Shown: positions 1 through 9,192 of the stretch, in pieces
Layout: each line of letters opens with the position of its first letter
Numbering within the stretch: position 1 is the first letter of the stretch
DNA from: Clarireedia homoeocarpa
Taxonomy: Eukaryota > Ascomycota > Leotiomycetes > Helotiales > Rutstroemiaceae
Reading direction: 5' to 3'
NCBI GenBank assembly: GCA_001465935.1
Contig: LNKV01000105.1
Coordinates: forward strand, 307-40,788
DNA length: 40,482 nt
The notes under the pieces: generated by a model
Told to the model about the DNA's origin: nothing
Seen by the model: only the letters and a program-made list of their open reading frames with translations
Databases searched by the model: none
Translations under genes and position numbers: made by a program

Positions 1-2690
1 TTATTTTAATTAAATATTTAAGATATAAATTATATAAATTTAAATTTAAATTTAATATATAACTTCTAATTAATAATTATATTTTAATTAAATAATTAAT
101 AATAAGAAATAATATTAAAAAGAAATTATTTAATATAAATATATATAAAAGTTTAAAATATATATAATAAAGTTATTTATTAATAAAAAGATATATTTAT
201 TTTATTTATATATATTAATATTAAATTATAATAAATATTTTTTTATAATTTTATAATTTATCTAAATCTTTATATTTAATTAATATATTATATTTAATTA
301 ATTTAAATTATAAATATTTTTAATTTTAAAATAATTTAAATATTTTATATTTTTAATAAATTATAAAAAAAGTTTATTAAAACTATTTATATATATTATA
401 AAATAAATAAATAAATATACTTTCTTTTTTTTATATTAATATATTTAATTATAAAAAGATTATAATTAGATTTTATTTTTTAATAATAGTTTATTTTATT
501 ATAATTATATATATTCTTTAATTTATATTTAATAATAATATTATAAATCTATTTTATTATCTTTTTAATTTTTTTTACAAATTTTATATTTTCTATTTTT
601 TTATATTAATATTATTCTTTTAAATTTAATTTTTTTTAAAATTATTAAATTATTTATTAAATTATATTTTATTTTTTTTAAATAATAATAATAAATCTTT
701 ATATTTAAATAATTTTTATTATAATTTTATTATTTTAAATCAAAGTAGATTATTATTTATAATATTTATATTAAAATATTAATTATATAAAATCTATTAT
801 TTAAATAAAATAATTTTAAAAATAAAATAATTTTTATTTTAATTTTTATATAAAGATAATTAGAAAGAAATAAATTTTATAATATTTAATCCATTATTTT
901 TTTATTTAATATATTCTTTATTATTAATCTTTTAAATTTAATATTATATTAAATATTATTTAATACTTTTAATATACTAATTATAAGAAAGTTTTTTATT
1001 TATTTTACTTTTAATTATATTAAAATTTTAAGAAAATATTTTTAAAAGTTATTAAAATCTATTAAAAAAGGATTTTAATATAATTATATTAAAATTAAAA
1101 GATTAGAGATTTTAATTTATAATAATATAAATTTTATTATAAAGTTGTTTAATATAATTAAAATTAATTATACTATTAATATTTAAAACTTTATTATATA
1201 TTTATTAAATAATTAGTATAATTAATATATATATAAATTTTATAAACTTTTTATTAATTTAATAAAAATATTTATAATACTTTTTAAAAGCTTTTTATAA
1301 ATATTTTATTTTTATTATATTAATTATTAAATTTATAATTAGATTACTTTATATTATTTTATATATTATTTATTTATTAGTTATTTATTTAAAATACTTT
1401 CTAATTTATAATTATTTATTATAATCGATTTTAAATAATATTTTTTTTAAATTATAATAAATTATATAAATATTTATTATAAAGTAAATATATATTTAAA
1501 ATAGATTAATTAGATTTTTTATAAAATAATTCTAATAAGAATTTAAAAAGTTTAAATTATTTTAATTATTTAAATAATAATATTATAATTTATTAAAATT
1601 AAAAAATATAAAAAATATAATTATTTTATTTTTAAATTAGTTTTTAAACGAAAACTTTAAAATATAAATAATATTTTTATATAATTATATTTTATAAATA
1701 TAACTAGATATAATATAAATAAATTTATATAAAAATATAACTTTTTATAATTTCGTTATTTTAAACTTTAATATATAAATTAAATAAAATATATTTATTA
1801 AATTATATTATAATTAATTTAATATAATATTTTATTAAATATATTATAATTATAAATTAATCTTAAATATAAAAGTTTTATTTAATAATTATAATTATTA
1901 TTTTATTTTTTATATAATCTTATTATTATAAATATAATCTTTTATATTATTATAAATTTTATTATTTATTTTATTAAACTTAATATATTTACTATTATTT
2001 TTAGATTTTATTTATTATTTAATATTAAGTTTATTAATTATTAAATTATAATTATAATCTTATTATATAAAATACTTTATAATTAATTTTTTTTTATATT
2101 CTTTATTTTTATACTTCTTAATTATATTTTAATTTTAAGTTTTAAATATATAATTTTAATATTAAAATTTATTTATAATTAAAATAATAAATTATAAAAT
2201 CGAATTCTTTAAAAGTAATTTAATAAATATATAATTATATATAAATAGATATTTTTTAATATATTCTTTTATTTATTTTTAATTTATATATTTACTTTAA
2301 TATTAATTTTAAAAATATTATATAATAATATTAAAAGTAATAGCGAATTAATATAATATATAAATAATTATATTAAATTAAAGATTTTATTATAATTAAA
2401 TAATTTAATAAAAAAATAAATTAAATTATAATAATAATAAATATATAAATAATTCTAATATATAATATTCTAATAAATTTAATATAAATATTTATAATAA
2501 ATAATAATATAATAAAAAATAATATAAAGATATTTTAATAAAGAATATTTTTAATAAAAAAACTTATTTTTTTTATATAAAAGAATTAAAAGTATATATT
2601 CTATATTAACTATAATTTATATTTTAATATATAACTTTATTAAAATAGATCGATATTCGATAATAGAATAAATTATATAAAACTTATATA
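1..2690. repeat. Saturated AT-rich (RIP-like) block, identity unreadable
   Basis: Nearly pure A+T with no ORF of 60 codons in any frame. The few remaining C and G sit mostly in CT/AG and CG contexts, while CA/TG dinucleotides are almost absent, which is what RIP of a repeated sequence leaves behind. I could not read any protein domain on either strand and saw no paired LTR. It is probably a dead transposon at the end stage of mutation. The composition changes sharply to normal at about 2690. Confidence 0.75.
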
Positions 2691-2779
2691 ATAACACTCG
2701 CCTAAGTATAAGGATTCGGAATATACTAATTATATAGTTGTCTGACTATTAGTACACAGATAAAAATCTAACTTTAGAT

Positions 2780-2869
2780 CTCGTTCACAGCGTGAACGAG
2801 ATTGAGCCTTGGACGGACTACACCTTATTTTCACTATACAAAAAAAAACTCGTTTACGCTGTGAACAAG
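2780..2869. repeat. Pair of 21-bp palindromic motifs forming an inverted repeat
   Basis: At 2780-2800 there is a perfect 9-bp-arm palindrome, CTCGTTCAC-AGC-GTGAACGAG. At 2849-2869 the reverse-complement version, CTCGTTTAC-GCT-GTGAACAAG, occurs with two mismatches. Each can fold alone, or the two can pair with each other across about 48 bp. The spacer ends in a run of eight to nine A. No ORF overlaps. It could be the remains of a foldback or MITE-type element or a regulator site; the sequence does not decide. Confidence 0.5.
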
Positions 2870-3228
2870 GAAGAATAAGGTTAGAATCTAAAGGTGAAGA
2901 GCTTCTTAAGGGAGTGAATAAGTGTTTATATACACATTCCAGATATACCTTTGAGCGGTAACGACTGTAATCCTTATAACTTCCTATTCCTACCCCTGCT
3001 CCTTGGGCGTGCTTACACGTAGTGGCGGGAGAAGTTTAACCTGGTCCGTCATAGAGATGAATGAATGTGTAGTCCTGTTGCCACAAGATCATGCCCCGTC
3101 TCTACCCACTGTCCATTCCCCAGCCCTCCTAGAAGACTTCCTTGGGCTATTCAGCACCAGGCTGTACGTGCAACGCTATTCATCGTGTTAGGGCCCGAGT
3201 TTATAATGCAGGCAATAACGCTATACCT

Positions 3229-3543
3229 TTAATTCTGCTCCCAGTTGCCGGTGCCAGTGACGGTGGAGGCAGGATTGATGCCGGGAGTGTTGAGCTGGCC
3301 CACAATTGTAGGACCGTTATTGATCGTTAAGTTGAAGTCATTGATGCCGATGTGGCCGTCATAATTGCGGGTACTAGTGAGCTCATCGGCGGCGCCGTAT
3401 GTGAGGGTGGCTTGATTGGAGGTGAACGCCTGCATAGCTGGGGAGACGGTTGCGGTGAAGGTGTTCTGGATGCCGTCGATGACGAACACAGCAGTGACCC
3501 TGTTGGCACTATTGCGGGTGAAGGTTCCTGTTACGGAAGGCAT
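3229..3543 (-). CDS. Small uncharacterised 104-aa protein, probably beta-rich
   Basis: This is an intact single-exon frame from ATG at 3543 to TAA at 3229. The protein begins MPSVTGTFTRNSANRV and ends TVTGTGNWEQN. It is rich in Thr, Asn, Ala and Gly, has no Cys, one Trp near the C-terminus, no signal peptide and no membrane segment. The alternating Thr/Val/Phe pattern (TAVFVIDG, TFTATVSP, DFNLTINNG) suggests a beta-sandwich or barrel. It recalls small single-domain hypothetical proteins seen in fungal genomes, but I cannot assign a family. Normal GC, CpG-containing codons and no premature stop set it apart from the mutated surroundings, so it is the best candidate for a live gene here. Overlapping frames on the other strand are shadows. 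There is a TATA-like motif about 105 bp upstream. Function is unknown. Confidence 0.55.
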   Translation of the reverse strand: MPSVTGTFTRNSANRVTAVFVIDGIQNTFTATVSPAMQAFTSNQATLTYGAADELTSTRNYDGHIGINDFNLTINNGPTIVGQLNTPGINPASTVTGTGNWEQN

Positions 3544-3646
3544 ATTATATTGGCAATAGAAGGTTTGTGTGTTTTTAATAATGGGGTGGACTTAGTGTAG
3601 AGATTGAAGATATGGCTGTCTGCTTAGGGGGGAGGGATAGCCCTCC

Positions 3647-3655
3647 TATTTATGC
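3647..3655 (-). promoter_or_regulatory. TATA-like element upstream of the 104-aa ORF
   Basis: Read on the minus strand the site is GCATAAATA, about 104 bp upstream of the ATG at 3543, a plausible spacing for a fungal promoter. It is the only clear TATA-like match in the otherwise GC-balanced upstream stretch. The motif is short, so chance is a real alternative. Confidence 0.3.
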
Positions 3656-3659
3656 TTGA

Positions 3660-4582
3660 GAAATTCCGGCCTGCATGCAACGACACTAAAATGACACGTC
3701 GTTAACTAAGGCATGTGGCCCACGGGTCCTTGAGTCTACTCGACAGGGAGACCTGGACGGTGTAGCTTAGTTCCCAGAAGCAAGCTGAGCCCTGTGACCC
3801 ATCTGTAATAGTGGGCTTCTAGCGTCCCTGTCCGAGGATCTGTGATCTCCACTGCCATCCGTCCCGTGCATTTTTCAGTGCAGGTCGAGCGGGGATCCCT
3901 GCTCCTCTACACCAATCGAGTGGGACTACAGAGTGCAGTACAGAGCAACAGGCTTAGTAGGAGGCAGGACTAGACCAATAGCTTATCTTGTGCTTTGTTG
4001 GCTGAACAATAGAATTAATTAATTGATTCACTTTCTAAGACAATTTATAAGCACTTCTAGTTGCGAAACCTGACCTCTATCATTTAACAATTGCCTGCGA
4101 TGGGAGGTAGGGGGGCGAGACAGTGTGGACAGGTGGAGTCTTTGCATACCGTCATCCGCCAGAACTTAACGGTAATCATAAACTTATTAGTCCCTATCGC
4201 GGCGGGCCTCGCGGCCCGTGTTAGCTTCGCCCCCAGTCTACGACTCTTTGCCCCCCTTAAATTGCTCCGAGTTGCCGCCGTGTGTGCCCATCGCCGCAAC
4301 TATAGCTCATGCAGCCTGCCCATTCTGCCACCCTACTTTTCAGACCCTTACTATATATTCTATTTTAACACTGGCTAATATATACTGTGCTGCCCGATGG
4401 GCTAAGCGCTTTTGGTGCTACGTCATGTATCTGGGCGTCCAGAGAGATGGCGGTGATGCAGTGTTACGACTTATTTGGCCTGAGGACTATAAGCTCAGTC
4501 GTCAGCTGACGAATAGTAGAACCTTAGACAGGAACCGAATAGTACAAGATAGTATACTATTCAATACTATTAGATAGTATAC
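3660..4582. other. Island sequence with no recognisable gene
   Basis: Normal base composition but no convincing coding sequence. Overlapping frames of 71-119 codons on both strands at 4084-4577 show no family motif, and their overlap argues that most or all are chance. A perfect 14-bp palindrome, TCGTCAGCTGACGA, lies at 4499-4512. The 10-mer GATAGTATAC occurs at 4548-4557 and 4573-4582, the second copy directly abutting the LTR that starts at 4583. The region nearest 3660 may include the promoter of the minus-strand 104-aa ORF. Confidence 0.4.
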
Positions 4583-4775
4583 TGTGACGAGACCACTAAT
4601 AAAAGTGCTGAATGACCTTAAAATATTAAACTACAGAACTAACTACTAAACAAGAGGGATATCATATACACAACCAAGTAGTATAGACAATAGCCAACGG
4701 ACCTTAGGCTAATATAAGTGTGACTTATAGATATGCGGAGTAACGACTTATGTATAGTGACGACGTGTCGTTACA
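4583..4775 (-). repeat. 193-bp Ty3/gypsy LTR, family A copy 1 (3' LTR)
   Basis: In plus orientation it runs from TGTGACGAGAC to TCGTTACA, so it has TG...CA ends and near-perfect 8-bp terminal inverted repeats (TGTGACGA / TCGTTACA). On the element strand (minus) it is preceded by the polypurine tract GAAGGAGGGGG and then TAA. Its first ~50 bp match the LTRs at 10999, 5458 and 16807 with mostly C/T and G/A differences; the middle differs, so these are subfamilies. It carries little RIP compared with the neighbouring blocks. The flanking 5 bp on the low side are TATAC, and no matching duplicate was found. Confidence 0.8.
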
Positions 4776-4778
4776 TTA

Positions 4779-4789
4779 CCCCCTCCTTC
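4779..4789 (-). promoter_or_regulatory. Polypurine tract of gypsy family A copy 1
   Basis: GAAGGAGGGGG on the minus strand lies immediately before TAA and the LTR start. The same block (GGGACGAGCTTTTT, purine tract, TAA, LTR) recurs at 11198-11230, which supports its role as the primer for plus-strand DNA synthesis in an LTR element. Confidence 0.65.
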
Positions 4790-4865
4790 AAAAAAGCTCG
4801 TCCCGAGCGTCACTAAGATTAAGGAACGTACGACTTAAGTAAGTCAAAAAGAAAGGAAAAAAGGA

Positions 4866-5222
4866 CTACTCCTGCAGCTCATTTCTCAGTCCTGAGAGGT
4901 CTTCTCTTACTACTCTTATTATACATTCTTTAACCAAATAGCCTGCTTCACTGTATCGTACACATCTACCTTGTACTCTCAGCTTATTACGTTCAGTAAG
5001 CGTACGAGAAGGGGCTCGCTGAGAAGGGTTATTCTATAGTTCGTTCTCGTTAATATAACCTATAAAGGTAATATCTATCAGATCGGCCGGGCGTTGTTGG
5101 ATCGATGTAGAACGATTTTGCGAAGAGGAATAAGACGGTTAAAAGGATATATTAAATATAGTAGTAGTAGTAGCCAATTGCTGTATAACACGAATATAGT
5201 CGTCGTAATTATATAACGTGTA
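4866..5222 (-). pseudogene. gag: Gag C-terminus with decayed zinc knuckle (gypsy family A copy 1)
   Basis: The minus-strand translation reads, in one frame, a Gag-type hinge (LYNYDDYIRVIQQLATTTT) followed by a polar stretch and then CVRYSEAGYLVKEC. The last matches the retroviral zinc knuckle C-x2-C-x4-H-x4-C with the second Cys and the His both replaced by Tyr (single G-to-A / C-to-T changes). The frame ends at TAG 4866-4868. At least two in-frame stops interrupt it. The gag stop is only about 80 bp from the polypurine tract, so there is no room for pol between gag and the 3' LTR. The N-terminal part is lost at about 5225, where the sequence changes to the AT-rich leader of another element. 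Confidence 0.7.
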
Positions 5223-5229
5223 ACCTTAC

Positions 5230-5457
5230 TAAACGGGCCACCCCACGATGTTAGCCACTTTTCAATTATTATAAAGTATTATTTAATAATTAAACTATTA
5301 TAATAGAGTATATAAATTAATTAAAATTTAAAAGATAATACTATATATTAATAATATTAGAATAAGTCTATTTTTACTATTTAAAAAAGAATTAATTTAT
5401 TAATATTATTTAAAAGATTATTAATATAAGTAAAGAAATAAATTAAATTGTAAATAA
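5230..5457 (-). mobile_element. 5' leader remnant of gypsy family B copy
   Basis: AT-rich sequence directly inside the LTR at 5458-5679. It aligns by eye with 16690-16806, which lies in the same position inside the LTR at 16807 (shared stretches such as GAATAAGT and TTAATATTATTTAAA, with C/T and G/A differences). This shows it is internal element DNA reading minus-strand from the LTR. The remaining body of this copy is missing: within about 230 bp the sequence switches to the gag C-terminus of family A. Confidence 0.6.
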
Positions 5458-5679
5458 TATAACGAGACTATTAATAAAGATACTAAATAACCTTAGAATT
5501 TATAACTAAACAGCTAAAAAGATTTTAAAGATCTTAAGAGCTTATATAGACCAAGGGGTCACGTGGGTCACGTGTCTAAAGCACGTCTATATTGGTATTC
5601 CAAAGGCCTGCCTGTAATATAGGGGGTTCTCACCGGAACCTTCAAGCTTTATCGTGACGATTCCGTCCCAATCGTTATA
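5458..5679 (-). repeat. 222-bp gypsy LTR, family B copy (5' LTR)
   Basis: It runs in plus orientation from TATAACGAGAC to ATCGTTATA, i.e. TGTAACGAGAC...CGTTACA after RIP at the two ends. It shares its first ~70 bp with the LTR at 16807-17023 and its first ~50 bp with family A. Orientation comes from the homologous internal leader on its low-coordinate side. The centre carries two CACGTG hexamers in tandem and a TATA-like TCTATATAAG on the minus strand, fitting a promoter-containing LTR. Confidence 0.75.
5560..5574. promoter_or_regulatory. Tandem CACGTG (E-box) motifs inside the LTR
   Basis: Two perfect CACGTG palindromes at 5560-5565 and 5569-5574 lie in a 9-bp tandem GGTCACGTG. CACGTG is the core site of fungal bHLH regulators of the Pho4/Cbf1 type. 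The position in the putative U3 region, about 10 bp from a TATA-like TCTATATAAG (minus strand), makes an enhancer role plausible. Binding is inferred, not shown. Confidence 0.4.
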
Positions 5680-5931
5680 ATATAACTTGATTAACCTATC
5701 TAAATCTATAGGAACAGGAGTCCTTTATAGGTATCCTGAGAAGTGATTTAGTAGACTTTTGTAGGCCCAGAATCACGCAATTCTATAACTAATTTAATAT
5801 AATAAAACATAAGGGTATTCGGATATTAACTTGGGTGAACTTCGGACGATAATCAATTCGGACGCTTACGGCTTTTACACCTAGCACCACCATATTCAGC
5901 ATTATATCACAGCGGGGTGCTGTAGTGGAGT
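5680..5931. other. Short intergenic stretch, nothing recognised
   Basis: Mixed composition with no ORF, no repeat match seen and no RNA gene. It separates the LTR at 5458-5679 from the island at 5932-8100. Confidence 0.4.
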
Positions 5932-6186
5932 GAGAGGGACGGAGCGCAAAAGAAAGCCCGGATCTCTCTCGGGTCTACGAGAATCAATGCAATAGCTGCT
6001 TCACTTATACCGCCATATGGACTGATTATGCCCTACTACTCTACGCTGCCGAACCGACATGGTCCTCGGCGACGTGGCCATACTGTGACACTATGAAACC
6101 AGTGGTTGTTGAGGTGGCCCACGCTTTCCACACTTTCCAATACGCCCAGGACTCAGCAGGGGCGCTGAAAATCGTCAAAGTCTGAG
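5932..6186 (+). pseudogene. Possible C-terminal fragment of a medium-chain reductase
   Basis: An open frame of about 84 codons without a start codon, entered just after a TGA and ending at TGA 6184-6186. The last residues read MKPVVVEVAHAFHTFQY then ALKIVKV. Medium-chain dehydrogenase/reductases often end with a KPV...F.F..A......GKIVI-type strand, and the order and spacing fit loosely. The glycine before KIV is missing, and upstream residues (YALLLYAAEPTWSSATW) are not clearly of the family. No cofactor-binding part is present. This could also be a chance frame, because a second frame is open across part of it. It is treated as a broken gene end at low confidence. Confidence 0.3.
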
Positions 6187-8100
6187 CCCTCCACCTCCGT
6201 ATCTCGTCATGTATTCAAGATTGGGTGGCAACTATATCAATGCCTGCAGCCCAGATCGCTTCGCCCGCTTTCACAAGCCGAGGCCTATATGAGGTGTTTT
6301 CTCTGGAAAGATACACCGATAAGTTCTGCTATACGACGCATTGCTACCCGTGCAACCACACCTCGTTTGAAATGCATTGTGGCTACAACCTGCTGTTGAG
6401 AATTAGTGCGATTTGGGTGTATGGTTCGTGTGTAGCGTTGTTTATCCTCAAAATCAGAGTTTTAGTACTATATCTGAATACATCGTCTTGCACCTATTCT
6501 TCCGCTGTAGTCTATGCCGACTAGTGCAAATCATACTTGTGTTGTACATTTCTAACACCTGCGTCTTTTTATTACTCGGCGCTACGTGCCAACAAATCAT
6601 ATTGGTTGATTCTATATACCATAATATGTAGATAGCTGTAGTGTCCGAATTGAATGGCCACTCTATAGTATTAAGTCACTATGCAGTTACCTATTAGCAC
6701 CTTATAAGGTCTCCTGTTCGAGGTACTATAAGTTGCGCTATTCCCGTTTCCGCTTCAATACGGCGAATTGTAAAGCGCGACACTACATCAACCCTTGACC
6801 ACAAATTTCTATATATTTTCTTTGTACACACTTGTCTTTATTCCTAATAATAGTTAAACTATGCTTGATCAACTGCTTTTCCCCCATTGCCTTGGTGCTT
6901 ATAATTAATTGTTTTCTTTTATAATAATTATAATCTAACTTATTATTATACACAGAGTTAGCTCTTTCACGCTGGCAATCTGTCCAAGATCTAAGGCAGT
7001 GTAGCTAATTACGGGACACCTCGCAGCAAGTACACCGAAGAAGTCCGCTATGCCGTGATGTTGAGTAGTGTCTGTCGGCACAGGGAGCAGGTAACGTTTC
7101 CCTCTACCCCTCTTCTTGCCCCCAGGTCTCGTGCAGCTACTCGATCACTTGCAGATGCATGCGTTGGACCGGTGTACAGGCTAACTGTCGTAGAAGCGGT
7201 TGTCAGCCTGTCATTTGATTGGGGGTCTCAATTTGAAGTTGTTACAATTTATATGCCCTGTATAGCTAAGGAACAATGCCGGCCAATCGATATTGCCGTG
7301 CTACACAATTATATAGCTCTCGACCTTGAACTGACCAAGGGTGGTCGGTGTTTACACGTGTCGATGGTGGAATTGCTGCCGTGAGGCTGCAGTCGGTTGA
7401 CTGAGAGCCGTCGAAAGTGCCGCTGTAACCAGCGGGTCCATATACTCCTACTAACTTCCTGTGCCTAATAATCCAGGCACCATTAGCCTTGTCGGTGACC
7501 CTCATGATATTCCTTGCGGTTTTGACGTGTCATACAGACTGTTTTATTTTCCTGTCCATTATCCCGACAATTTCTTGTACACTGTGAATGATGTGAGTCG
7601 CCGAATAGGCTTTGCTACACAACGCATTGCTACCCGTGCAACCACACCTTAGGTACTTGAAAACTCCAAGCAATTGTACTATAGCCGGAACCTTAGACAA
7701 GTCATAATCCGAATTGATAAACTATTCTCTACGATATCCACCGTATAGCCAAAATGCAACTAATCTAAACGACAACGTTGGACCAAGGGATTTCCTTACC
7801 ACACACAGATACAAGGAGTACAATATTGCAACCGAGGATCTCTGTTGCCATTGCATAGTATACTTTTTATTGCGCATTGTTGATCACCAACTAAGGTATT
7901 TTGTGTCAATTCGAGTATATGCTTTGCAAAGCGAATCAAAGCAACGAGAGGAACATTATTAGCAATAGTAGAATATACCACGGAGGTAGCTGTTATTAGT
8001 ATTCAGTTTAGGAAGATTTTCTGCAGTATTAGCGACCTCAGAAAATAAGACCTCGAATTTGGGAAGGTTGGCAGGGGTAGTCCTTGTCGACGACAGGTTT
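6187..8100. other. Island with unrecognised sequence and one internal direct repeat
   Basis: Normal composition, fading to AT-rich after 8100. Frames of 60-110 codons occur on both strands (for example 6225-6524 +, 7055-7384 +, 7461-7652 +, 7266-7505 -, 7796-7981 -), but none shows a motif I recognise and several overlap in opposite directions. A 37-bp direct repeat links 6327-6363 and 7613-7649. Around 6800-6960 the sequence is AT-rich and looks intergenic. Degraded genes and spacers are the likeliest content. No tRNA fits; a weak B-box-like TGTTCGAGG at about 6714 has no matching stems. Confidence 0.4.
6327..7649 (+). repeat. 37-bp direct repeat (copies at 6327-6363 and 7613-7649)
   Basis: The two 37-bp copies differ at two positions (T/C and G/A). 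The last 28 bp, ending ACCACACCT, are identical. In the second copy the segment reads as the end of a frame (ATQRIATRATTP then TAG); in the first the same frame continues as RIATRATTPRLKC. This suggests a duplicated gene segment or a short dispersed element. The flanking sequence is not shared. Confidence 0.6.
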
Positions 8101-8797
8101 ATAAATTGAAATATCTATATAAATTAAATATTTTAAGGAAAAAAGAGAGAAGAGAAAGTAAAAAAATAAAAAAAATAATTAATAATTAATAAATTTAATT
8201 TAAATATAATTAATTTTATTTTTTTATGTTTCTTAACAAATAAATATAATTATTCTTTATTATTTTTTTCAATCCTTTTCATTATTAAATATTATTAATA
8301 ATATTTTATAAAGACTTTTAAATATATTAAATTCTTAATAAGTTTTTAAATATTATTTAAATATAAATATTTTTTCTATTTAATTAAATAATAAATTTTA
8401 TTTCTAAGATATATTTATTATTATATATATTATTACTTATATTAATATTAAAAAAATATTGAATATATTATTAATTATAAATTTTATAAAACTTTATTTT
8501 TAATTAAAACTTTTAATAATCTTTATAAATATAATTAAAAATATTAAAAAAAAGAAAAGTTAATTAATTATAATTTTATTATTTTATATATATCTAATTA
8601 TTATTTAATTATATTTATAATTTATATATATAATTAATATAATTAATATAGATTTATTATAAAAATATTTTTATTAAAATAATTATATTTAATATTTTTT
8701 ATAAAAAAAATAAAATAATAATCAATCTATTATATAAATTATAAATAAATATTAGTACTTTTATTCTTTAAAATAGTTTAAAGATATTAGATAGAAT
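8100..8797. repeat. AT-rich (RIP-like) block
   Basis: AT-saturated with no ORF. It abuts the candidate LTR at 8798, so it may be the mutated body of that element. I could not read a domain in it. The left edge is purine-rich (AAGGAAAAAAGAGAGAAGAG at about 8132). Confidence 0.55.
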
Positions 8798-8971
8798 TGT
8801 TCTTGTCGGTTAACTTAGTATAGTTATAATATTAGTCTAATTTATAGTATTATACTTAGTTACAATAGAGTCTAAGTAGTACTAGTTGAATCGGGTTGAA
8901 TTCTCTCAACTAGGTAGGAGGGAGAGCTGGACTATATAGACCCTCTCTCTTGTACTCACTACTGCACTACA
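8798..8971 (+). repeat. Candidate LTR (TG...CA, 174 bp)
   Basis: Starts TGTTCTTGTCGG and ends GCACTACA, with a promoter-like CTATATAGACCCTCTCTC near the end, a layout typical of short copia-type LTRs. A mutated AT block lies on one side and the broken amidase gene on the other. No second copy and no 5-bp target duplication were found in the window (flanks AGAAT and GTGTG), so it may be a solo or truncated LTR. Confidence 0.4.
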
Positions 8972-9130
8972 GTGTGTATCCAATGTCCTGTAGTATCCTT
9001 CCCGTAGTTCAGTAAATACACTGAACCGACAGTTGCTGATATAGCTAATACTTCCGCCCGAGATCCATCAATCTTGGCGTTGATTTGATCTCTTGGTACT
9101 GTCCCATTTGTGAGAACAACGGAACTGCAG

Positions 9131-9192
9131 GTGTAGTAAGTTTCTCACATCTCTTCGGCCAGAAATTCTCTCCAAACTCAATTAATCTTCAG
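9131..9192 (+). other. Probable intron 1 of the amidase pseudogene
   Basis: Starts GTGTAGTAAGT directly after a codon boundary in ...ELQ and ends TTCAG, 62 bp, a normal fungal intron size. The frame that continues the protein (ATG at 9210 onward) is not in phase with this acceptor, so either a small indel followed or the real acceptor is a few bases further on and has mutated. Confidence 0.4.

Noticed and set aside
1..2690. Mitochondrial DNA insertion as the explanation for the AT-rich block
   Set aside because: No mitochondrial coding frame or RNA could be seen with any reading, and the same composition occurs in clear LTR elements elsewhere in the window, so RIP is the simpler reading.
3003..3191. 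62-codon plus-strand frame near the island edge
   Set aside because: No motif, overlaps another short frame, and lies in the likely 3' region of the minus-strand 104-aa gene.
3352..3600. 82-codon plus-strand frame
   Set aside because: Antisense shadow of the 104-aa ORF; its Gly/Glu-rich text arises from the opposite-strand codons.
4084..4577. Overlapping frames of 71-119 codons on both strands
   Set aside because: No known motif, mutual overlap in opposite directions, and no promoter or intron signal. Most likely chance frames in GC-balanced DNA.
6225..6631. Two overlapping plus-strand frames of 99 and 72 codons
   Set aside because: They overlap in different frames, lack a recognisable domain, and part of the first covers the 37-bp repeat in a frame other than the shared one.
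6700..6735. tRNA-like B-box TGTTCGAGG
   Set aside because: No matching T-stem, acceptor stem or A-box at the right distance.
7266..7652. Opposing frames at 7266-7505 (minus) and 7461-7652 (plus)
   Set aside because: Each has protein-like stretches (GYSGTFDGSQSTDC; GDPHDIPCGFDVSY), but no family fits and they run against each other. Left as unexplained sequence.
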